This document shows positions 31,179-40,884 of a stretch of DNA of 64,000 nt, piece by piece; the stretch's first letter is position 1; each line of letters starts with the position of its first letter. The notes beneath the pieces were generated by a model. The model searched no databases. It worked only from the letters and a program-made list of their open reading frames with translations, and was not told the DNA's origin. The position numbers and the translations under genes are program-made. The stretch is from a virus: the IMG/VR virus record IMGVR_UViG_3300032220_001032, positions 1-64,000 of that record. One strand, given 5' to 3'.

Positions 31179-33184
31179 TGTTTATCAGCACAAAGAATTA
31201 CTTTCTGAACTGGTCTTCTATCTTCTGGAAGTTCTCCCACTCTTACAAACTTAAGAATAGGAATCAAGATAGCACCAGATCCATTTGAGGTATTTATTGC
31301 CAACTTAGGAACAGTTCTGATGATTCCACCATTGACAATCTTGGTGTCAATTATTCTTCCATCAGGATCTACAACTGGATATATTTCAACTCCAGTATCA
31401 CAATAGATGTTGTAAATTAGATCATCCTCTCTATATCCAACACCAGTGTTGACTATTACAACATCAGAAATATATGCAGTGTATTCAAATCCATCCTCGC
31501 CAACTGGGTTTGTTGTACATGGATCTCCTTCTGGACCAATATAATCATACCCATTACCAGTCATGTAAACACTATCTACTTGACCATTTTTGATAATAAC
31601 ATTACCTCTTGCTCCTCCTCCAGTATTACATGCATCTTCAAAGTAAACATAAGGAGAAGTTGTATAATTAGATCCAGGATCTAAAATATTGACACCCATC
31701 ACCTGTCCAAGAACATCCACAACTGTTGCTCCAGATCCACCACTTCCACCAACTCCACCAAAGAAAGTAACCTTTGGTAAACCACAGTTTAGAGTTGTTC
31801 CATCACACTCAAAGTATGCAGCAAATTCTTCCTTAGTTACTCCAAGAGCAGAAAGAACATCATCACTTGGGGCACCTCCACTATTTTGACCCAACCAACT
31901 TGAAAATTGTTTAGTGCCATCTGAGAATAGATTTCTTACCCCCTGTGCTGGTGAGTAACTTAAAATCTTTTGGAAATTAACTGATCCTTTTGGAACATAT
32001 CCTTTATTCATTTCATAATCAAATTCATTTTTACATTTAGCATCTTCACAAGTAAAGAATGATAGAATAGTTTTTGCATAATTAACTGCTTTTGAAACAT
32101 ACCCAGAAATTTGTCCTACAGTTTCTCCTATTACTGAGGTTAACTCTTTAATAGCTGGTCCAATTGCATTTGAAATTTCATTTGTGATTGTTTGCATCAT
32201 GCTTCCAATCATAGATTCAACTGCACAAAGTGGCATTGAAACCACCTTACCTATCATTTGACCAAGAAAATCAAAAACAAATCCAGTTATTTTTTTTAAA
32301 AGATTGTCAAACAAACACCAGATGCCATCTACAATTTTATCTGTTGCTAATTTCTTGGCAAGAATAACATCTTTAGGAAGCAGTTTTTCTATGACATTCT
32401 TGAGACCTTGATATATTTGTTCAATAATATAATCTCTTGCTATCTTTGTAAAATCTTTGAGTCCATCAGATATAGCAGTTCCAACATCTTGAATTAAACT
32501 TGGAATATTTTGAATATAATTTAATGTTGGATTAACATAAATGTTGATGTAATTTTGTACAGTATTAAGATAGTAAATAAATTTTCTAAGTGCCTTTGCA
32601 ATTTTAGATACAGTATCTGTTCCAGTCTTACATGTTGGAACTGTTGTTACTACGGGAGCAGTTCCTTGTTTGTTTGCTGCTTGTTTTTGACTTTCTTTTC
32701 CATCAGGTGTTGATCCATTTACCTGTGGAACTCCTGAGTCTTTTGGTTTTGTTCCATCAGCAGGTTTGTTTGATGGATTAGTAATATCAATTCCTGGTTT
32801 AAAGGGTTTAAACCCATTTGTTCCTAGATCAAATGTATTTGGGTGTTCAATGGAAGATCCAGAAAATAATGCTCCAATAATGACTGGTTGTTGTCCATCA
32901 TCTCCATCCATAAAGAATCCAACAACAGTCTCAGATCCTCTTGGATTGAAACTAATTCCAGCACCACCTTCACCAGCACCAAAGTTTAGAGGAACTAAAA
33001 CATGTGCCCAAGGAAGGTCCTCATCCTTTACTACTGAGGATGAATCTGGGTGATGACCAATGATTCTAACCTTTGCCCTATATCCATTTTCAGTATTCTT
33101 ATACTTGGTTACAATGCCAACAAACCATCTGAAGGCATCTCTACCAATAAAATTAGGATTAATTAGGGATTGTTCTATCAGCAT
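31175..33184 (-). CDS. Baseplate hub protein, gp5-like with OB-fold (669 aa)
   Basis: The N-terminal ~120 residues form a gp5-type OB fold ('RWFVGIVTKYKNTENGYRAK', 'DLPWAHVLVPLNFGAG', 'GSETVVGFFMDGDDGQQPVI'). A Pro/Lys-rich linker and a long helical middle (~200-380) follow, then a Gly-rich beta C-terminus. No T4-type lysozyme residues are seen, so the digestion function is elsewhere (see 36625-38625). In the virion it would sit at the hub beneath the gp27-like ring. It has a one-base junction with cp12. Confidence 0.75.
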   Translation of the reverse strand: MLIEQSLINPNFIGRDAFRWFVGIVTKYKNTENGYRAKVRIIGHHPDSSSVVKDEDLPWAHVLVPLNFGAGEGGAGISFNPRGSETVVGFFMDGDDGQQPVIIGALFSGSSIEHPNTFDLGTNGFKPFKPGIDITNPSNKPADGTKPKDSGVPQVNGSTPDGKESQKQAANKQGTAPVVTTVPTCKTGTDTVSKIAKALRKFIYYLNTVQNYINIYVNPTLNYIQNIPSLIQDVGTAISDGLKDFTKIARDYIIEQIYQGLKNVIEKLLPKDVILAKKLATDKIVDGIWCLFDNLLKKITGFVFDFLGQMIGKVVSMPLCAVESMIGSMMQTITNEISNAIGPAIKELTSVIGETVGQISGYVSKAVNYAKTILSFFTCEDAKCKNEFDYEMNKGYVPKGSVNFQKILSYSPAQGVRNLFSDGTKQFSSWLGQNSGGAPSDDVLSALGVTKEEFAAYFECDGTTLNCGLPKVTFFGGVGGSGGSGATVVDVLGQVMGVNILDPGSNYTTSPYVYFEDACNTGGGARGNVIIKNGQVDSVYMTGNGYDYIGPEGDPCTTNPVGEDGFEYTAYISDVVIVNTGVGYREDDLIYNIYCDTGVEIYPVVDPDGRIIDTKIVNGGIIRTVPKLAINTSNGSGAILIPILKFVRVGELPEDRRPVQKVILCADKQ

Positions 33185-33402
33185 CAGTCTTCGTATACCC
33201 TACATTCTAATGCATTGGGATTTAAATCACAATACAATTCAAGTGGCGTTGGATCATGATCATCCTCTGGATGATTTGCTGCATAAGATTCCAGAGATTC
33301 TAACTCTTCCTCTACATGCCTTCTTCTTTGAGCAGAAATCATTGGATCATTGAGTTCTGCTTTATCTTTTTGTATATGATCTGTAATGTTTTTGTGAGTC
33401 AT
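33184..33402 (-). CDS. cp12: CP12, Calvin-cycle regulator
   Basis: 72 aa. The N-terminus is helical (THKNITDHIQKDKAELNDPM). The C-terminus 'PLELYCDLNPNALECRVYED' carries the signature of CP12: a Cys pair and the C-terminal CRVYED that inserts in the active site of GAPDH. The N-terminal Cys pair of plant CP12 is missing, as in some cyanobacterial forms. CP12 locks GAPDH and phosphoribulokinase, slowing CO2 fixation and sparing NADPH for dNTP synthesis. It is known from cyanophages. It is embedded between hub genes with overlaps on both sides, so it is transcribed with virion genes. Confidence 0.85.
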   Translation of the reverse strand: MTHKNITDHIQKDKAELNDPMISAQRRRHVEEELESLESYAANHPEDDHDPTPLELYCDLNPNALECRVYED

Positions 33403-34673
33403 TTTGCTACTCCATAAGAGTCTCTTACTAGTTCTAATCCAGTAAGTCCTTTGCTATCTGCAAACACATGCTTTAATTTACTTATAATATATTTACCAGA
33501 TTTACTTTTATCCTTTAACCCTTTATTTTCATCTTCTTTTGTTATCTGACCAAATTCAACAGATATAACATCACCAACAGTCAAAGTTAAATTTAAGGGC
33601 ACAGTTATATTTAACGTCTGACTGAATAATAAATTGTATCTTGTCACACTTTGAGCTTGATACTCCATTCTTTTATCTGGTGCTTCTAATTTCCCAGACT
33701 TATCCATCTGCCCATTATCAAGCATCTTTACCATCAATCTTGATGGACTGTCTTGCAATCCATTTGGAATTTCTGGGGGATCATCATCTCCAGAATGATT
33801 CATTTGATTATAACTTTCTGAAAGTTTATAAACATTTGCATAGAATTTTCTAGTGTTAGTATCAAAAAAATAATTGACACTGGAATACATTCCAATTCTT
33901 AAGTTGTCCAACACATTTACATTTTTAGAAAAAACTGGAGGAGCAGTAATTTTAAAGTTGACTCTAGGATCTGATGGAGAAGTGACAGTTTCTTTATAAA
34001 AATATGTTTCTTTTGATGGTCTGTTTTTATCAAACAAAGAATCTACACTCTTAAAATTATATCCCTCTTGGTTTTCAAAAAATAAAAATCCTGCTGTTCC
34101 CTGAGTTGTTCCAGATTTTCCTCTTTCTACCTGAGGTATTCCTTTAGGACATATCCATGTTAAAACAGTAAATGGTTTTCTAGCATTGCCCATAAAAGAA
34201 TACTTATTGGTAGTCTTTTCAATGTTAGTGCTTTTATATCTTTTAGTTCCTAATTCATCTTTAAGAATCTTTTCCACTGTTGTATCTAAATTTGCATCAT
34301 ATCTTCTAAAGACTCTAGCAGTTTCATTAGTAAAAACTTCTCCAGGAATTAAATCTACAGTAAAAAATTCTTTGGTAGATTCTGTTGTTGAATTTGATAT
34401 GTTGGAGATGTAATAAGTATTATCATTTTCATCTAATTTAAATTTTGCTTTTGTTGCATCTTGCTCAACAATAAATCTTACTCTTTCTCCTCCTCTCAGT
34501 TTTAATTTAGATAGTATTCCTCCAGTATTAATAATTGCTAAACTAACATAAGTGACTGGTGATAATATATTTTCTAAGTAAGTAGCAACAGAAACTGATG
34601 CAGTTAAATCTTGAAACCCATCCTTAGTTTCTACAGAAAATTCTAATATTTTGTAATTGAAATATGATTTCAT
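33399..34673 (-). CDS. Baseplate hub protein, probably gp27-like (424 aa)
   Basis: It starts MKSYFNYKILEFSVETKDGF. Early 'LSPVTYVSLAIINTGGILSK' and 'FTVDLIPGEVFTNETARVFR' fit the two-domain gp27/hub pattern, and the C-terminus has 'TLTVGDVISVEFGQITKEDE' and 'SGKYIISKLKHVFADSKG', as in hub proteins. It would form the ring that receives the OB-fold spike. The assignment rests on motif feel and place, not on a strong signature. ATGA overlap with cp12. Confidence 0.6.
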   Translation of the reverse strand: MKSYFNYKILEFSVETKDGFQDLTASVSVATYLENILSPVTYVSLAIINTGGILSKLKLRGGERVRFIVEQDATKAKFKLDENDNTYYISNISNSTTESTKEFFTVDLIPGEVFTNETARVFRRYDANLDTTVEKILKDELGTKRYKSTNIEKTTNKYSFMGNARKPFTVLTWICPKGIPQVERGKSGTTQGTAGFLFFENQEGYNFKSVDSLFDKNRPSKETYFYKETVTSPSDPRVNFKITAPPVFSKNVNVLDNLRIGMYSSVNYFFDTNTRKFYANVYKLSESYNQMNHSGDDDPPEIPNGLQDSPSRLMVKMLDNGQMDKSGKLEAPDKRMEYQAQSVTRYNLLFSQTLNITVPLNLTLTVGDVISVEFGQITKEDENKGLKDKSKSGKYIISKLKHVFADSKGLTGLELVRDSYGVAK

Positions 34674-36625
34674 TAACCTAATGCACTGTAGTATAACATT
34701 TTTAATATACTTTGATCTGCATCATTACTTTGAGTATTTAGAGACCCTGATCCAGTTGATATGTATTTAATTTGTGGAGGAATCACAGGCATTGGAACTT
34801 CTATTACTTCAGGTGGAAGATTTTCTAATGTTGTTCTATAAATTTTTGATTTTGAAATAATTTGATTAACAATATCTGGTGAAACATTCTGTAAAGGATC
34901 TCCTCCAGATGCAGTGTGATAATTATCAATTGGTATGATTGCCTCTTTTCCATGCACCATTAGGAGTTGTCCAGTTTTAGCAGCATCTACAACCATTCCA
35001 GCATTAGCACCAGAAGAAGAATGTTCCCTGGCTCTCTCAACACTTAGTGGAGATGTTATTCTATTCTTTACTCCAGATAAAATTGGAGCAGGATCTTTTG
35101 CAGAATTGCCTTGATATACTTCAAAGTGAAGATGAGTGTTGCCCCCATCAGGATATAATGTTGCTATTTGTTGTCCTCCATAAACAATTTGCCCAACACT
35201 TACACTGGGAACTACATGGACATATCTTGTGTAGAGTCCACCACCATGGTCAATATCAACTGATCCTCTATATCCAGCATGAACTGCTTTGACAACTTTT
35301 CCAGTTTTAAAAGCAGAAACAGGTGCGTTTAATGGACCACTCCAATGAGTCATATCTAAACCAGCATGAGGTCTACTTCCACCATCTCTAGATGCTCCAA
35401 ATTTTTGGTTTTCTCCAATGCGTCCTTGAGTTCCAACATCTCCACCAGGAAGTGGGAAAAATGTTTCTCCACTTATGGGTCCATCATAAGCTCCTCCTGG
35501 TGGTGCTGATGGTGGAGGTCCAGTTGGAGTTTCATTATATGGATTACTTGGATCTAAAGTGCCAGTAAATGATCTAGAAAACTTCTGAAATTTCTCTACT
35601 ACTTTTCCATAACCAACAAGAGTTTTAGCAAAAGTTAAATTCCCAGATTGAGATGCAAGTGCTTTTTGCTCCCTTTCATTTTTATCCAATTTATCTTCTT
35701 TCTTTTTATTTTTTTCTTCCTCAGCAGCACTCATTCCAGACAAATCACGAACTAAATTAGTAGCATCAAGTGCAAAGGAAGCTATAGATAGAAGTCCTGC
35801 AACAGGAAGACCTATACCAGTTGCAGCACTGGCAGCTGCTGCTGCATCTAATGTTGCTGCTGTTCCAGAAAGTGCTGCTCCAAATTGATCCCCAGACTGT
35901 GCTCTATATGCTGCATCAGCAGCACCAACAACTGCACCAACTCCAGGAATAAGAGCAGCACCAAATCTTCCAAATGCTTTTGCTACCTTTCCTCCTTTTC
36001 CAACATTACTTACTACTTCTGTTCCCTGTTGAGTTCTTTTAAGAGCATCCTTTCCAAACCTATTCTTAAATGCTTTATCTCCATACCTACTCAAATATCT
36101 TTCTTGAGTTGGGGAAGATACCCTTCTACCAGTAACATCAAATCCTCTTCTCGGTTTTGGTCCCTTATTAAACATTGCATTTCCAGCCATCCCCAACAAT
36201 CCAGGACCCAATAGTGCTGCAGCAGCAATCATTCCAGGACCAAGAGCCCCTCCCATATCCCCATCAAACATTTTTCCTAATGATTTAAATGCTGCAAGAG
36301 CTCCTAATGAACTTAAAAGATCTCCTGAATTTGTAAAAAAGGATCCTTTAAATTTAGGTATCTCAAATTTTGGTGGTTTTCTTTTTAGTTTTTTAGTTGA
36401 TTTATTATCTTGTTCTTTTTGAATACTATCTAATCTTTTTTTATATCTGTTTAAAATAGAGAGTTGAGTTTTTCTTTGATATATTCCTTTCTCAAAAGTT
36501 CTTCTTAAGATACGAGAAGATTTATTAGTTTGTGATGTTAATTTGGCAAGACTATTGATCTTAGTTACTTTTGCAACTACCTGAGGTTGTGCTTTTGGTT
36601 TTGCTAATAACTTTGTAGTATCCAT
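34673..36625 (-). CDS. Virion protein with M23 (LytM) peptidase domain (650 aa)
   Basis: Residues ~1-80 are basic and helical. Ala/Gly-rich, membrane-like segments lie at ~105-150 and 215-290. Residues ~405-510 form an M23 peptidase fold: H420-x(3)-D424 ('RPHAGLDM') and H498-L-H500 ('THLHFEV'), with 'VDIDHGGGLYTRYVHVVPSV' between. This is the zinc site of LytM endopeptidases, which cut peptide cross-links in peptidoglycan. It is probably carried by the virion to open the cell wall. Overlaps of one base on each side show operon structure. Confidence 0.75.
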   Translation of the reverse strand: MDTTKLLAKPKAQPQVVAKVTKINSLAKLTSQTNKSSRILRRTFEKGIYQRKTQLSILNRYKKRLDSIQKEQDNKSTKKLKRKPPKFEIPKFKGSFFTNSGDLLSSLGALAAFKSLGKMFDGDMGGALGPGMIAAAALLGPGLLGMAGNAMFNKGPKPRRGFDVTGRRVSSPTQERYLSRYGDKAFKNRFGKDALKRTQQGTEVVSNVGKGGKVAKAFGRFGAALIPGVGAVVGAADAAYRAQSGDQFGAALSGTAATLDAAAAASAATGIGLPVAGLLSIASFALDATNLVRDLSGMSAAEEEKNKKKEDKLDKNEREQKALASQSGNLTFAKTLVGYGKVVEKFQKFSRSFTGTLDPSNPYNETPTGPPPSAPPGGAYDGPISGETFFPLPGGDVGTQGRIGENQKFGASRDGGSRPHAGLDMTHWSGPLNAPVSAFKTGKVVKAVHAGYRGSVDIDHGGGLYTRYVHVVPSVSVGQIVYGGQQIATLYPDGGNTHLHFEVYQGNSAKDPAPILSGVKNRITSPLSVERAREHSSSGANAGMVVDAAKTGQLLMVHGKEAIIPIDNYHTASGGDPLQNVSPDIVNQIISKSKIYRTTLENLPPEVIEVPMPVIPPQIKYISTGSGSLNTQSNDADQSILKMLYYSALG

Positions 36626-38625
36626 TATGTGTTGACTATGTTAAGTTGTGCCTGAGTTAGTTTAGAATAAATATCAGATCCACTCATATCAACACTTGCC
36701 AATCCATCAGTGCCACTAATTGCAGCAGAACCAAGATCATTACCTCCTGCTGATTGTGGTTTTAATGAAACCAAAACTCCTCTTCCATTTGAAGGTGCGG
36801 CACTGACTTGATTTGGATCTCTTCTGGGTGGGGCTGGTTGTGCTGGTGGTTGAGACCTATTCATTCCTTGATAAATGCCAAGAACTTTTCTCATCCAAGG
36901 TCCACCACCACCTTCTCGATTATACCCAGCATCTCTCATTTTTCTGACAGACTCTTCTGGTGTAGATCCATAATATCTTTTCCATAAATTAACATGTGCA
37001 GCAACACCTTCTTCTAAATTATTATAAACTGCAAATCCATTAACTGATCCCCTTGTTCCACTACCAGTTTGACCAAATGGATTTGTTCTTCCAGATTGGT
37101 TATATTTACTTTTTGTAAGATTGGGATTCATCCATCCACTTTCTAGCATAGCAATTGATGCTGTCATGTGAGGATCTGGAGATCCTGCTTTAACTGCTGC
37201 ATCATATACCATTTGATATGCCTGTTGTTGATCTGCTGCAACAGGACCAATTGGTTGTACTCCTTGAGTGCTAACATCAGGAGCTCCTCCAGATCCTGAT
37301 TGCCCTCCTCCCATTCCATTATTCCCCCTACTGGGTTTCATTAACAATAACTCTAAAGCAGAATCAAATTTTTTGTTCAATTCTTCAAACCTTTTCAAGT
37401 CTTGTTGAGTAATTACTCCTATTCCCTGATCAGTTAATCCTTTTTGTTCTGCTGTTAATTGTTCTAGTCTTGTTTGCTCTTGTGGTTGAGTATCAGAAAT
37501 TTCTTCTTCCTGAGAGGAAGCAAATGAACTGCCCAAAGCCAAGGCACCAGTTCCTAAAGATAATGCTGCCCCAAACTTTCCAATTCCACCCATTCCTCCA
37601 CCACGCATTCTTGGAGATCCTACTCTCCCTCCACCAAATCCACCACCAAAAGATCTTCTTCCAAATCCTTTTAATAAAGATTTAAAAATTGCACCCACTA
37701 ACATAGATGCTATCTGTGGAATAAAAGTTATCCCTATTCCCAATAAAGATTGAAATGCCTTTGCATAATCTCCATTAATTAATGCATCTATTAATTTAAA
37801 TCCTGCCAATGCTCTTAATGAACCGCCAAGACCAGAGAAGAAACTTCCAACAAAGGGTTTAATAATTTCACCAACATTCTTTTTCTTATCTCCAAGATCT
37901 TTTTTTACAAATTTTCTTCCTCTATTTGCTATTCTTTTTTTATACTCTTCAGTTTCTTTTTGATTTGTTTCTTTTGTTGCTTTATAATCTTCTATGATTA
38001 CTTCTCTAATTGCATCTAAGTTATCATTAATTTGAACAAGATCTAAAGTCACTCTTCCCAAAGAAGAGATCATTGTTTTTGTTGGTTCAATTCCACCTTC
38101 CTCAGATTGTTCTGGAGCAATTTTTTGATCTACTCCTACAGGAACAGCCCTCTTTGGAACTATTCCTGTCATCTTGGTTGTCTTTAATGATATTTTTTTT
38201 CCTGGTCTAAATGTAGACGTCTTTGAAATAAATGCCTGAGCCTTTTCTTTTTTTTCTTTTGCTTTCTTTACTGCATCATCAATTCTTCTTCTTGCTGCAG
38301 CATCTTCAATCTTATCATCAACTTCATCTCTGAATGGAGTTTCCAAATATTCTTCTACTAACCACCTTTGATATGCTTCATAATTTTCATAAAACTTAGC
38401 GCCACCACCACCATGATTAAATCCTGGATATCCTCTTGAATCTTTTTTAATATTTGCTATTAATCTATCAGCATCTGCTTCAGATAGATTAACTATAGAT
38501 GAATACTGAGTACCATCAGGCATCCTCCTGCCAGTTAATTTGGCTTTAAGATGCATGTAGGCTCTTTCTCCAGTTTTACCTGAATACCATTCTACTACGC
38601 CTGATGGTGGATCTGTTGTCTTCAT
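36625..38625 (-). CDS. Virion protein with glucosaminidase/lysozyme-like domain (666 aa)
   Basis: The N-terminus (~1-170) is charged. A Gly-rich linker is seen near 300-350. A domain near 465-590 ('HMTASIAMLESGWMNPNLTK', then 'GRTNPFGQTGSGTRG', 'VNLWKRYYG') resembles the glucosaminidase/FlgJ-type family; the Glu in MLESGW is the likely catalytic acid. It would cut glycan strands and so complements the M23 peptidase of the neighbour. The C-terminal 80 residues are linker-like. Both are presumably parts of the tail tip. Confidence 0.7.
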   Translation of the reverse strand: MKTTDPPSGVVEWYSGKTGERAYMHLKAKLTGRRMPDGTQYSSIVNLSEADADRLIANIKKDSRGYPGFNHGGGGAKFYENYEAYQRWLVEEYLETPFRDEVDDKIEDAAARRRIDDAVKKAKEKKEKAQAFISKTSTFRPGKKISLKTTKMTGIVPKRAVPVGVDQKIAPEQSEEGGIEPTKTMISSLGRVTLDLVQINDNLDAIREVIIEDYKATKETNQKETEEYKKRIANRGRKFVKKDLGDKKKNVGEIIKPFVGSFFSGLGGSLRALAGFKLIDALINGDYAKAFQSLLGIGITFIPQIASMLVGAIFKSLLKGFGRRSFGGGFGGGRVGSPRMRGGGMGGIGKFGAALSLGTGALALGSSFASSQEEEISDTQPQEQTRLEQLTAEQKGLTDQGIGVITQQDLKRFEELNKKFDSALELLLMKPSRGNNGMGGGQSGSGGAPDVSTQGVQPIGPVAADQQQAYQMVYDAAVKAGSPDPHMTASIAMLESGWMNPNLTKSKYNQSGRTNPFGQTGSGTRGSVNGFAVYNNLEEGVAAHVNLWKRYYGSTPEESVRKMRDAGYNREGGGGPWMRKVLGIYQGMNRSQPPAQPAPPRRDPNQVSAAPSNGRGVLVSLKPQSAGGNDLGSAAISGTDGLASVDMSGSDIYSKLTQAQLNIVNT

Positions 38626-38804
38626 CTATTTGCCTTGGCTGATTTTTCTTCCTCTTCTTTGATATAATTTTCTAATAGAGAAAGGTAAATTTCTCTTTCC
38701 CAAGGAATCATATTTTCAATCTCTGTCAAAGAGTATTTATGATGCTGCATCAAGGCAAAATTAATTCTATAATATGCTTCTAAGTCTTCATGACCAAGGA
38801 TCAA
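38622..38804 (-). CDS. Small baseplate hub assembly protein, gp51-like candidate (60 aa)
   Basis: It starts MILGHEDLEAYYRINFALMQ. It is a helical acidic protein with 'YSLTEIENMIPWEREIYLSL' and a Lys/Glu tail. In T4-like phages gp51 and gp26 are hub assembly factors. Here the gp26-like gene abuts it (4-nt overlap), which supports the assignment, but sequence alone is not decisive. Confidence 0.5.
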   Translation of the reverse strand: MILGHEDLEAYYRINFALMQHHKYSLTEIENMIPWEREIYLSLLENYIKEEEEKSAKANR

Positions 38805-39529
38805 CCGAAAAAACTTGAGAGTCCCTCCAATACAACCTCATTATCTTTTCCAGTGTTGGGATTTTTTACAGTCAAAACATGAGTCAACTTTGGCATAGTG
38901 TCAAAAAACTTTTCGATCTCTTTAAATTGAATTCCATCAAAAGTTTCTAACCATTCTACAAGTTCTTTCTTAGTTACATCACTAGCAGACCATGATTCAT
39001 CTTTAGTGTAAACCATATCAACACATGATGCAACAATTTCAAAAGACTTATTGATAGTCTCTTTGCTATCAGTAGTATTAAAGTTAAAGTTATTATCAAT
39101 AAATTCCTGAAGAGATGGGTACTTCATTTTAACCATAATAGAATCATCTACTTTGATTTCTGAAGAATGCTCTTTAGGGAATTTAACTTCAATGTCTCTA
39201 ATATCAATAGTGCATTCTACCTGAGTTTCTCCATCATCAGGACAAGTTACTATGAGTTCCACTGCCTCACCAACAGATTTTGCTCTGATGTTGAGGAAAA
39301 GATATTCAATATCAAAACTTGGGAGAGTGTCTATTTTAATTCCTCTTGTAAGAACACACTCCTTTAGAACATCTTTTACTGCTCTAGTGATCTCATCTGG
39401 GTTTCCACTTTCCATAGCAAGAATAAGAATCTTTTCTTCTTTAACTAGGAAAGGTCTATATGAAATTTTCTTTTTATTTGAAGGTAAAATCAACTCATAA
39501 GTTGGAGTTGCAATCTTTGGTAATGGCAT
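38801..39529 (-). CDS. gp26: Baseplate hub assembly protein, gp26-like (242 aa)
   Basis: It starts MPLPKIATPTYELILPSNKK. 'KISYRPFLVKEEKILILAME' near residue 20-40 is the hallmark of the T4 gp26 baseplate family, followed by 'VELIVTCPDDGETQVECTID' and a C-terminal 'TVKNPNTGKDNEVVLEGLSS'. In T4, gp26 acts in building the central hub and may not stay in the virion. It is the first gene of this run after a short gap. Confidence 0.75.
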   Translation of the reverse strand: MPLPKIATPTYELILPSNKKKISYRPFLVKEEKILILAMESGNPDEITRAVKDVLKECVLTRGIKIDTLPSFDIEYLFLNIRAKSVGEAVELIVTCPDDGETQVECTIDIRDIEVKFPKEHSSEIKVDDSIMVKMKYPSLQEFIDNNFNFNTTDSKETINKSFEIVASCVDMVYTKDESWSASDVTKKELVEWLETFDGIQFKEIEKFFDTMPKLTHVLTVKNPNTGKDNEVVLEGLSSFFG

Positions 39530-39557
39530 AATAACCTATAAAGTTCAGTACGATTAT

Positions 39558-40418
39558 TTAGTTGATAGGTGATGGTGGTCCTATTAATTCTGGAGTGACT
39601 GGAACTTCCCCTTGCTGTCTAATTCTGTTTTGAGATCTTAATCTCATTTCTCTAAGATCATTTACTTGATCTTGTAAGCTTTCAAGTTTTGGATACCCAT
39701 TAGGAAACTCTGCTCCAGGTAATATACTACCTGCTACTGGACTATCACCTTGATCTCCAGAGGTAGATCCAGTTGGTTCATATACATTCTCCTCTCCATA
39801 CTTAGTCTCAAAGAAGTATACATCATAATTAAAGGTTACTGTTGTTCTTAGTAAAGAAGCTCCTTCATATGAAACTGGAATAGAAATTAAATTACTTGGA
39901 AATGCATTTCTTAAAGTGTACTTTACTATATTAGATGGTCTGAGATCTGACAATCTTGGGTCATTTATTCTTTGATTTCTAGGTCTCAAATCTCTTTCCC
40001 ATTTTGTTATAGTCACTGATCCTTCATATTGATCTGGATATTTATGAGTTACATATGAATCAGCAGAATTCCCTCTATTGTTAGATATAGAATTCATCCA
40101 TGCTTCAAAATATCTAATCACACTGTAATCTTTATCAATATAAAAACTTACATCTACTGGAGGATAAACTCTTCTGGTTGGATATTGCTCTGTTCTTCCT
40201 TGTCTGTCTCCATAAACCTCTCCTAAATCATAAGAAGTTCCTGGAAGAACAGCTTCATATGCCATAAAATGTATGTCCTGCCAATTCACAGCAGGTCCTT
40301 TATTAAATGTTACAGGAGCATTAATATAAACATCAAAAGTATTAGATAGAGCTGGTTTAAATTTTTTGATTAATTCAGTGGTGCTGTAATGATATCTTGT
40401 ATATGCTGATGCTGCCAT
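39558..40418 (-). CDS. Tail tube initiator-like protein, gp54/gp19 type (286 aa)
   Basis: It starts MAASAYTRYHYSTTELIKKF. The core 'VLPGTSYDLGEVYGDRQGRT', 'YPTRRVYPPVDVSFYIDKDY' and 'YFEAWMNSI' fits the tail-tube fold shared by T4 gp19, gp48 and gp54. With a gp48 gene close by on the plus strand, this is most likely gp54, the initiator that sits on the baseplate, rather than the tube itself. The C-terminal 80 residues are a Gly/Pro/Glu-rich tail. Confidence 0.65.
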   Translation of the reverse strand: MAASAYTRYHYSTTELIKKFKPALSNTFDVYINAPVTFNKGPAVNWQDIHFMAYEAVLPGTSYDLGEVYGDRQGRTEQYPTRRVYPPVDVSFYIDKDYSVIRYFEAWMNSISNNRGNSADSYVTHKYPDQYEGSVTITKWERDLRPRNQRINDPRLSDLRPSNIVKYTLRNAFPSNLISIPVSYEGASLLRTTVTFNYDVYFFETKYGEENVYEPTGSTSGDQGDSPVAGSILPGAEFPNGYPKLESLQDQVNDLREMRLRSQNRIRQQGEVPVTPELIGPPSPIN

Positions 40419-40449
40419 CTAAATAACTAGAGTGTCCTATATTATATGT

Positions 40450-40884
40450 ATGAGCTATAAAGGGAGATTTAAACCTTCCTTCCCAGAAAAATATATTGGA
40501 GATCATCAAAATATAATTTATAGATCTCTTTGGGAATTAAAGTTTATGAACTATTGTGATAAGAATGAAAATATTTTAAAGTGGTCTAGCGAAGAAATTT
40601 GGATACCTTACTTATCTCCACTTGATAATAGAATTCACAAATATTTTCCAGACTTTTATATTAAGTATAAAGATACCAAAGGAACATTAAAGGAAAGTTT
40701 GATTGAAGTCAAACCAAAAAGGCAAGTCAATGGTCCTAATATTGGTAAGAGAGTTACTAAAAAGCAACTTGTTGAAATGAAAGAGTATGCCAAAAATCAG
40801 GCAAAGTGGAAAGCAGCAAAAGAATTTTGTGCTGATAGAAGATGGGATTTCCAAATATTAACGGAGGATAATCTTGGCATATAA
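40450..40884 (+). CDS. gp4: Head completion protein gp4
   Basis: 144 aa from ATG 40450 (MSYKGRFKPSFPEKYIGDHQ). A GTG in frame at 40432 is less likely. 'NIIYRSLWELKFMNYCDKNE', 'YFPDFYIKYKDTKGTLKESL' and 'IEVKPKRQV' show the restriction-endonuclease-like core (D, E-x-K) known for T4 gp4. gp4 finishes the packaged head before tail joining. It overlaps the next gene by 11 nt. Confidence 0.82.
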   Translation: MSYKGRFKPSFPEKYIGDHQNIIYRSLWELKFMNYCDKNENILKWSSEEIWIPYLSPLDNRIHKYFPDFYIKYKDTKGTLKESLIEVKPKRQVNGPNIGKRVTKKQLVEMKEYAKNQAKWKAAKEFCADRRWDFQILTEDNLGI

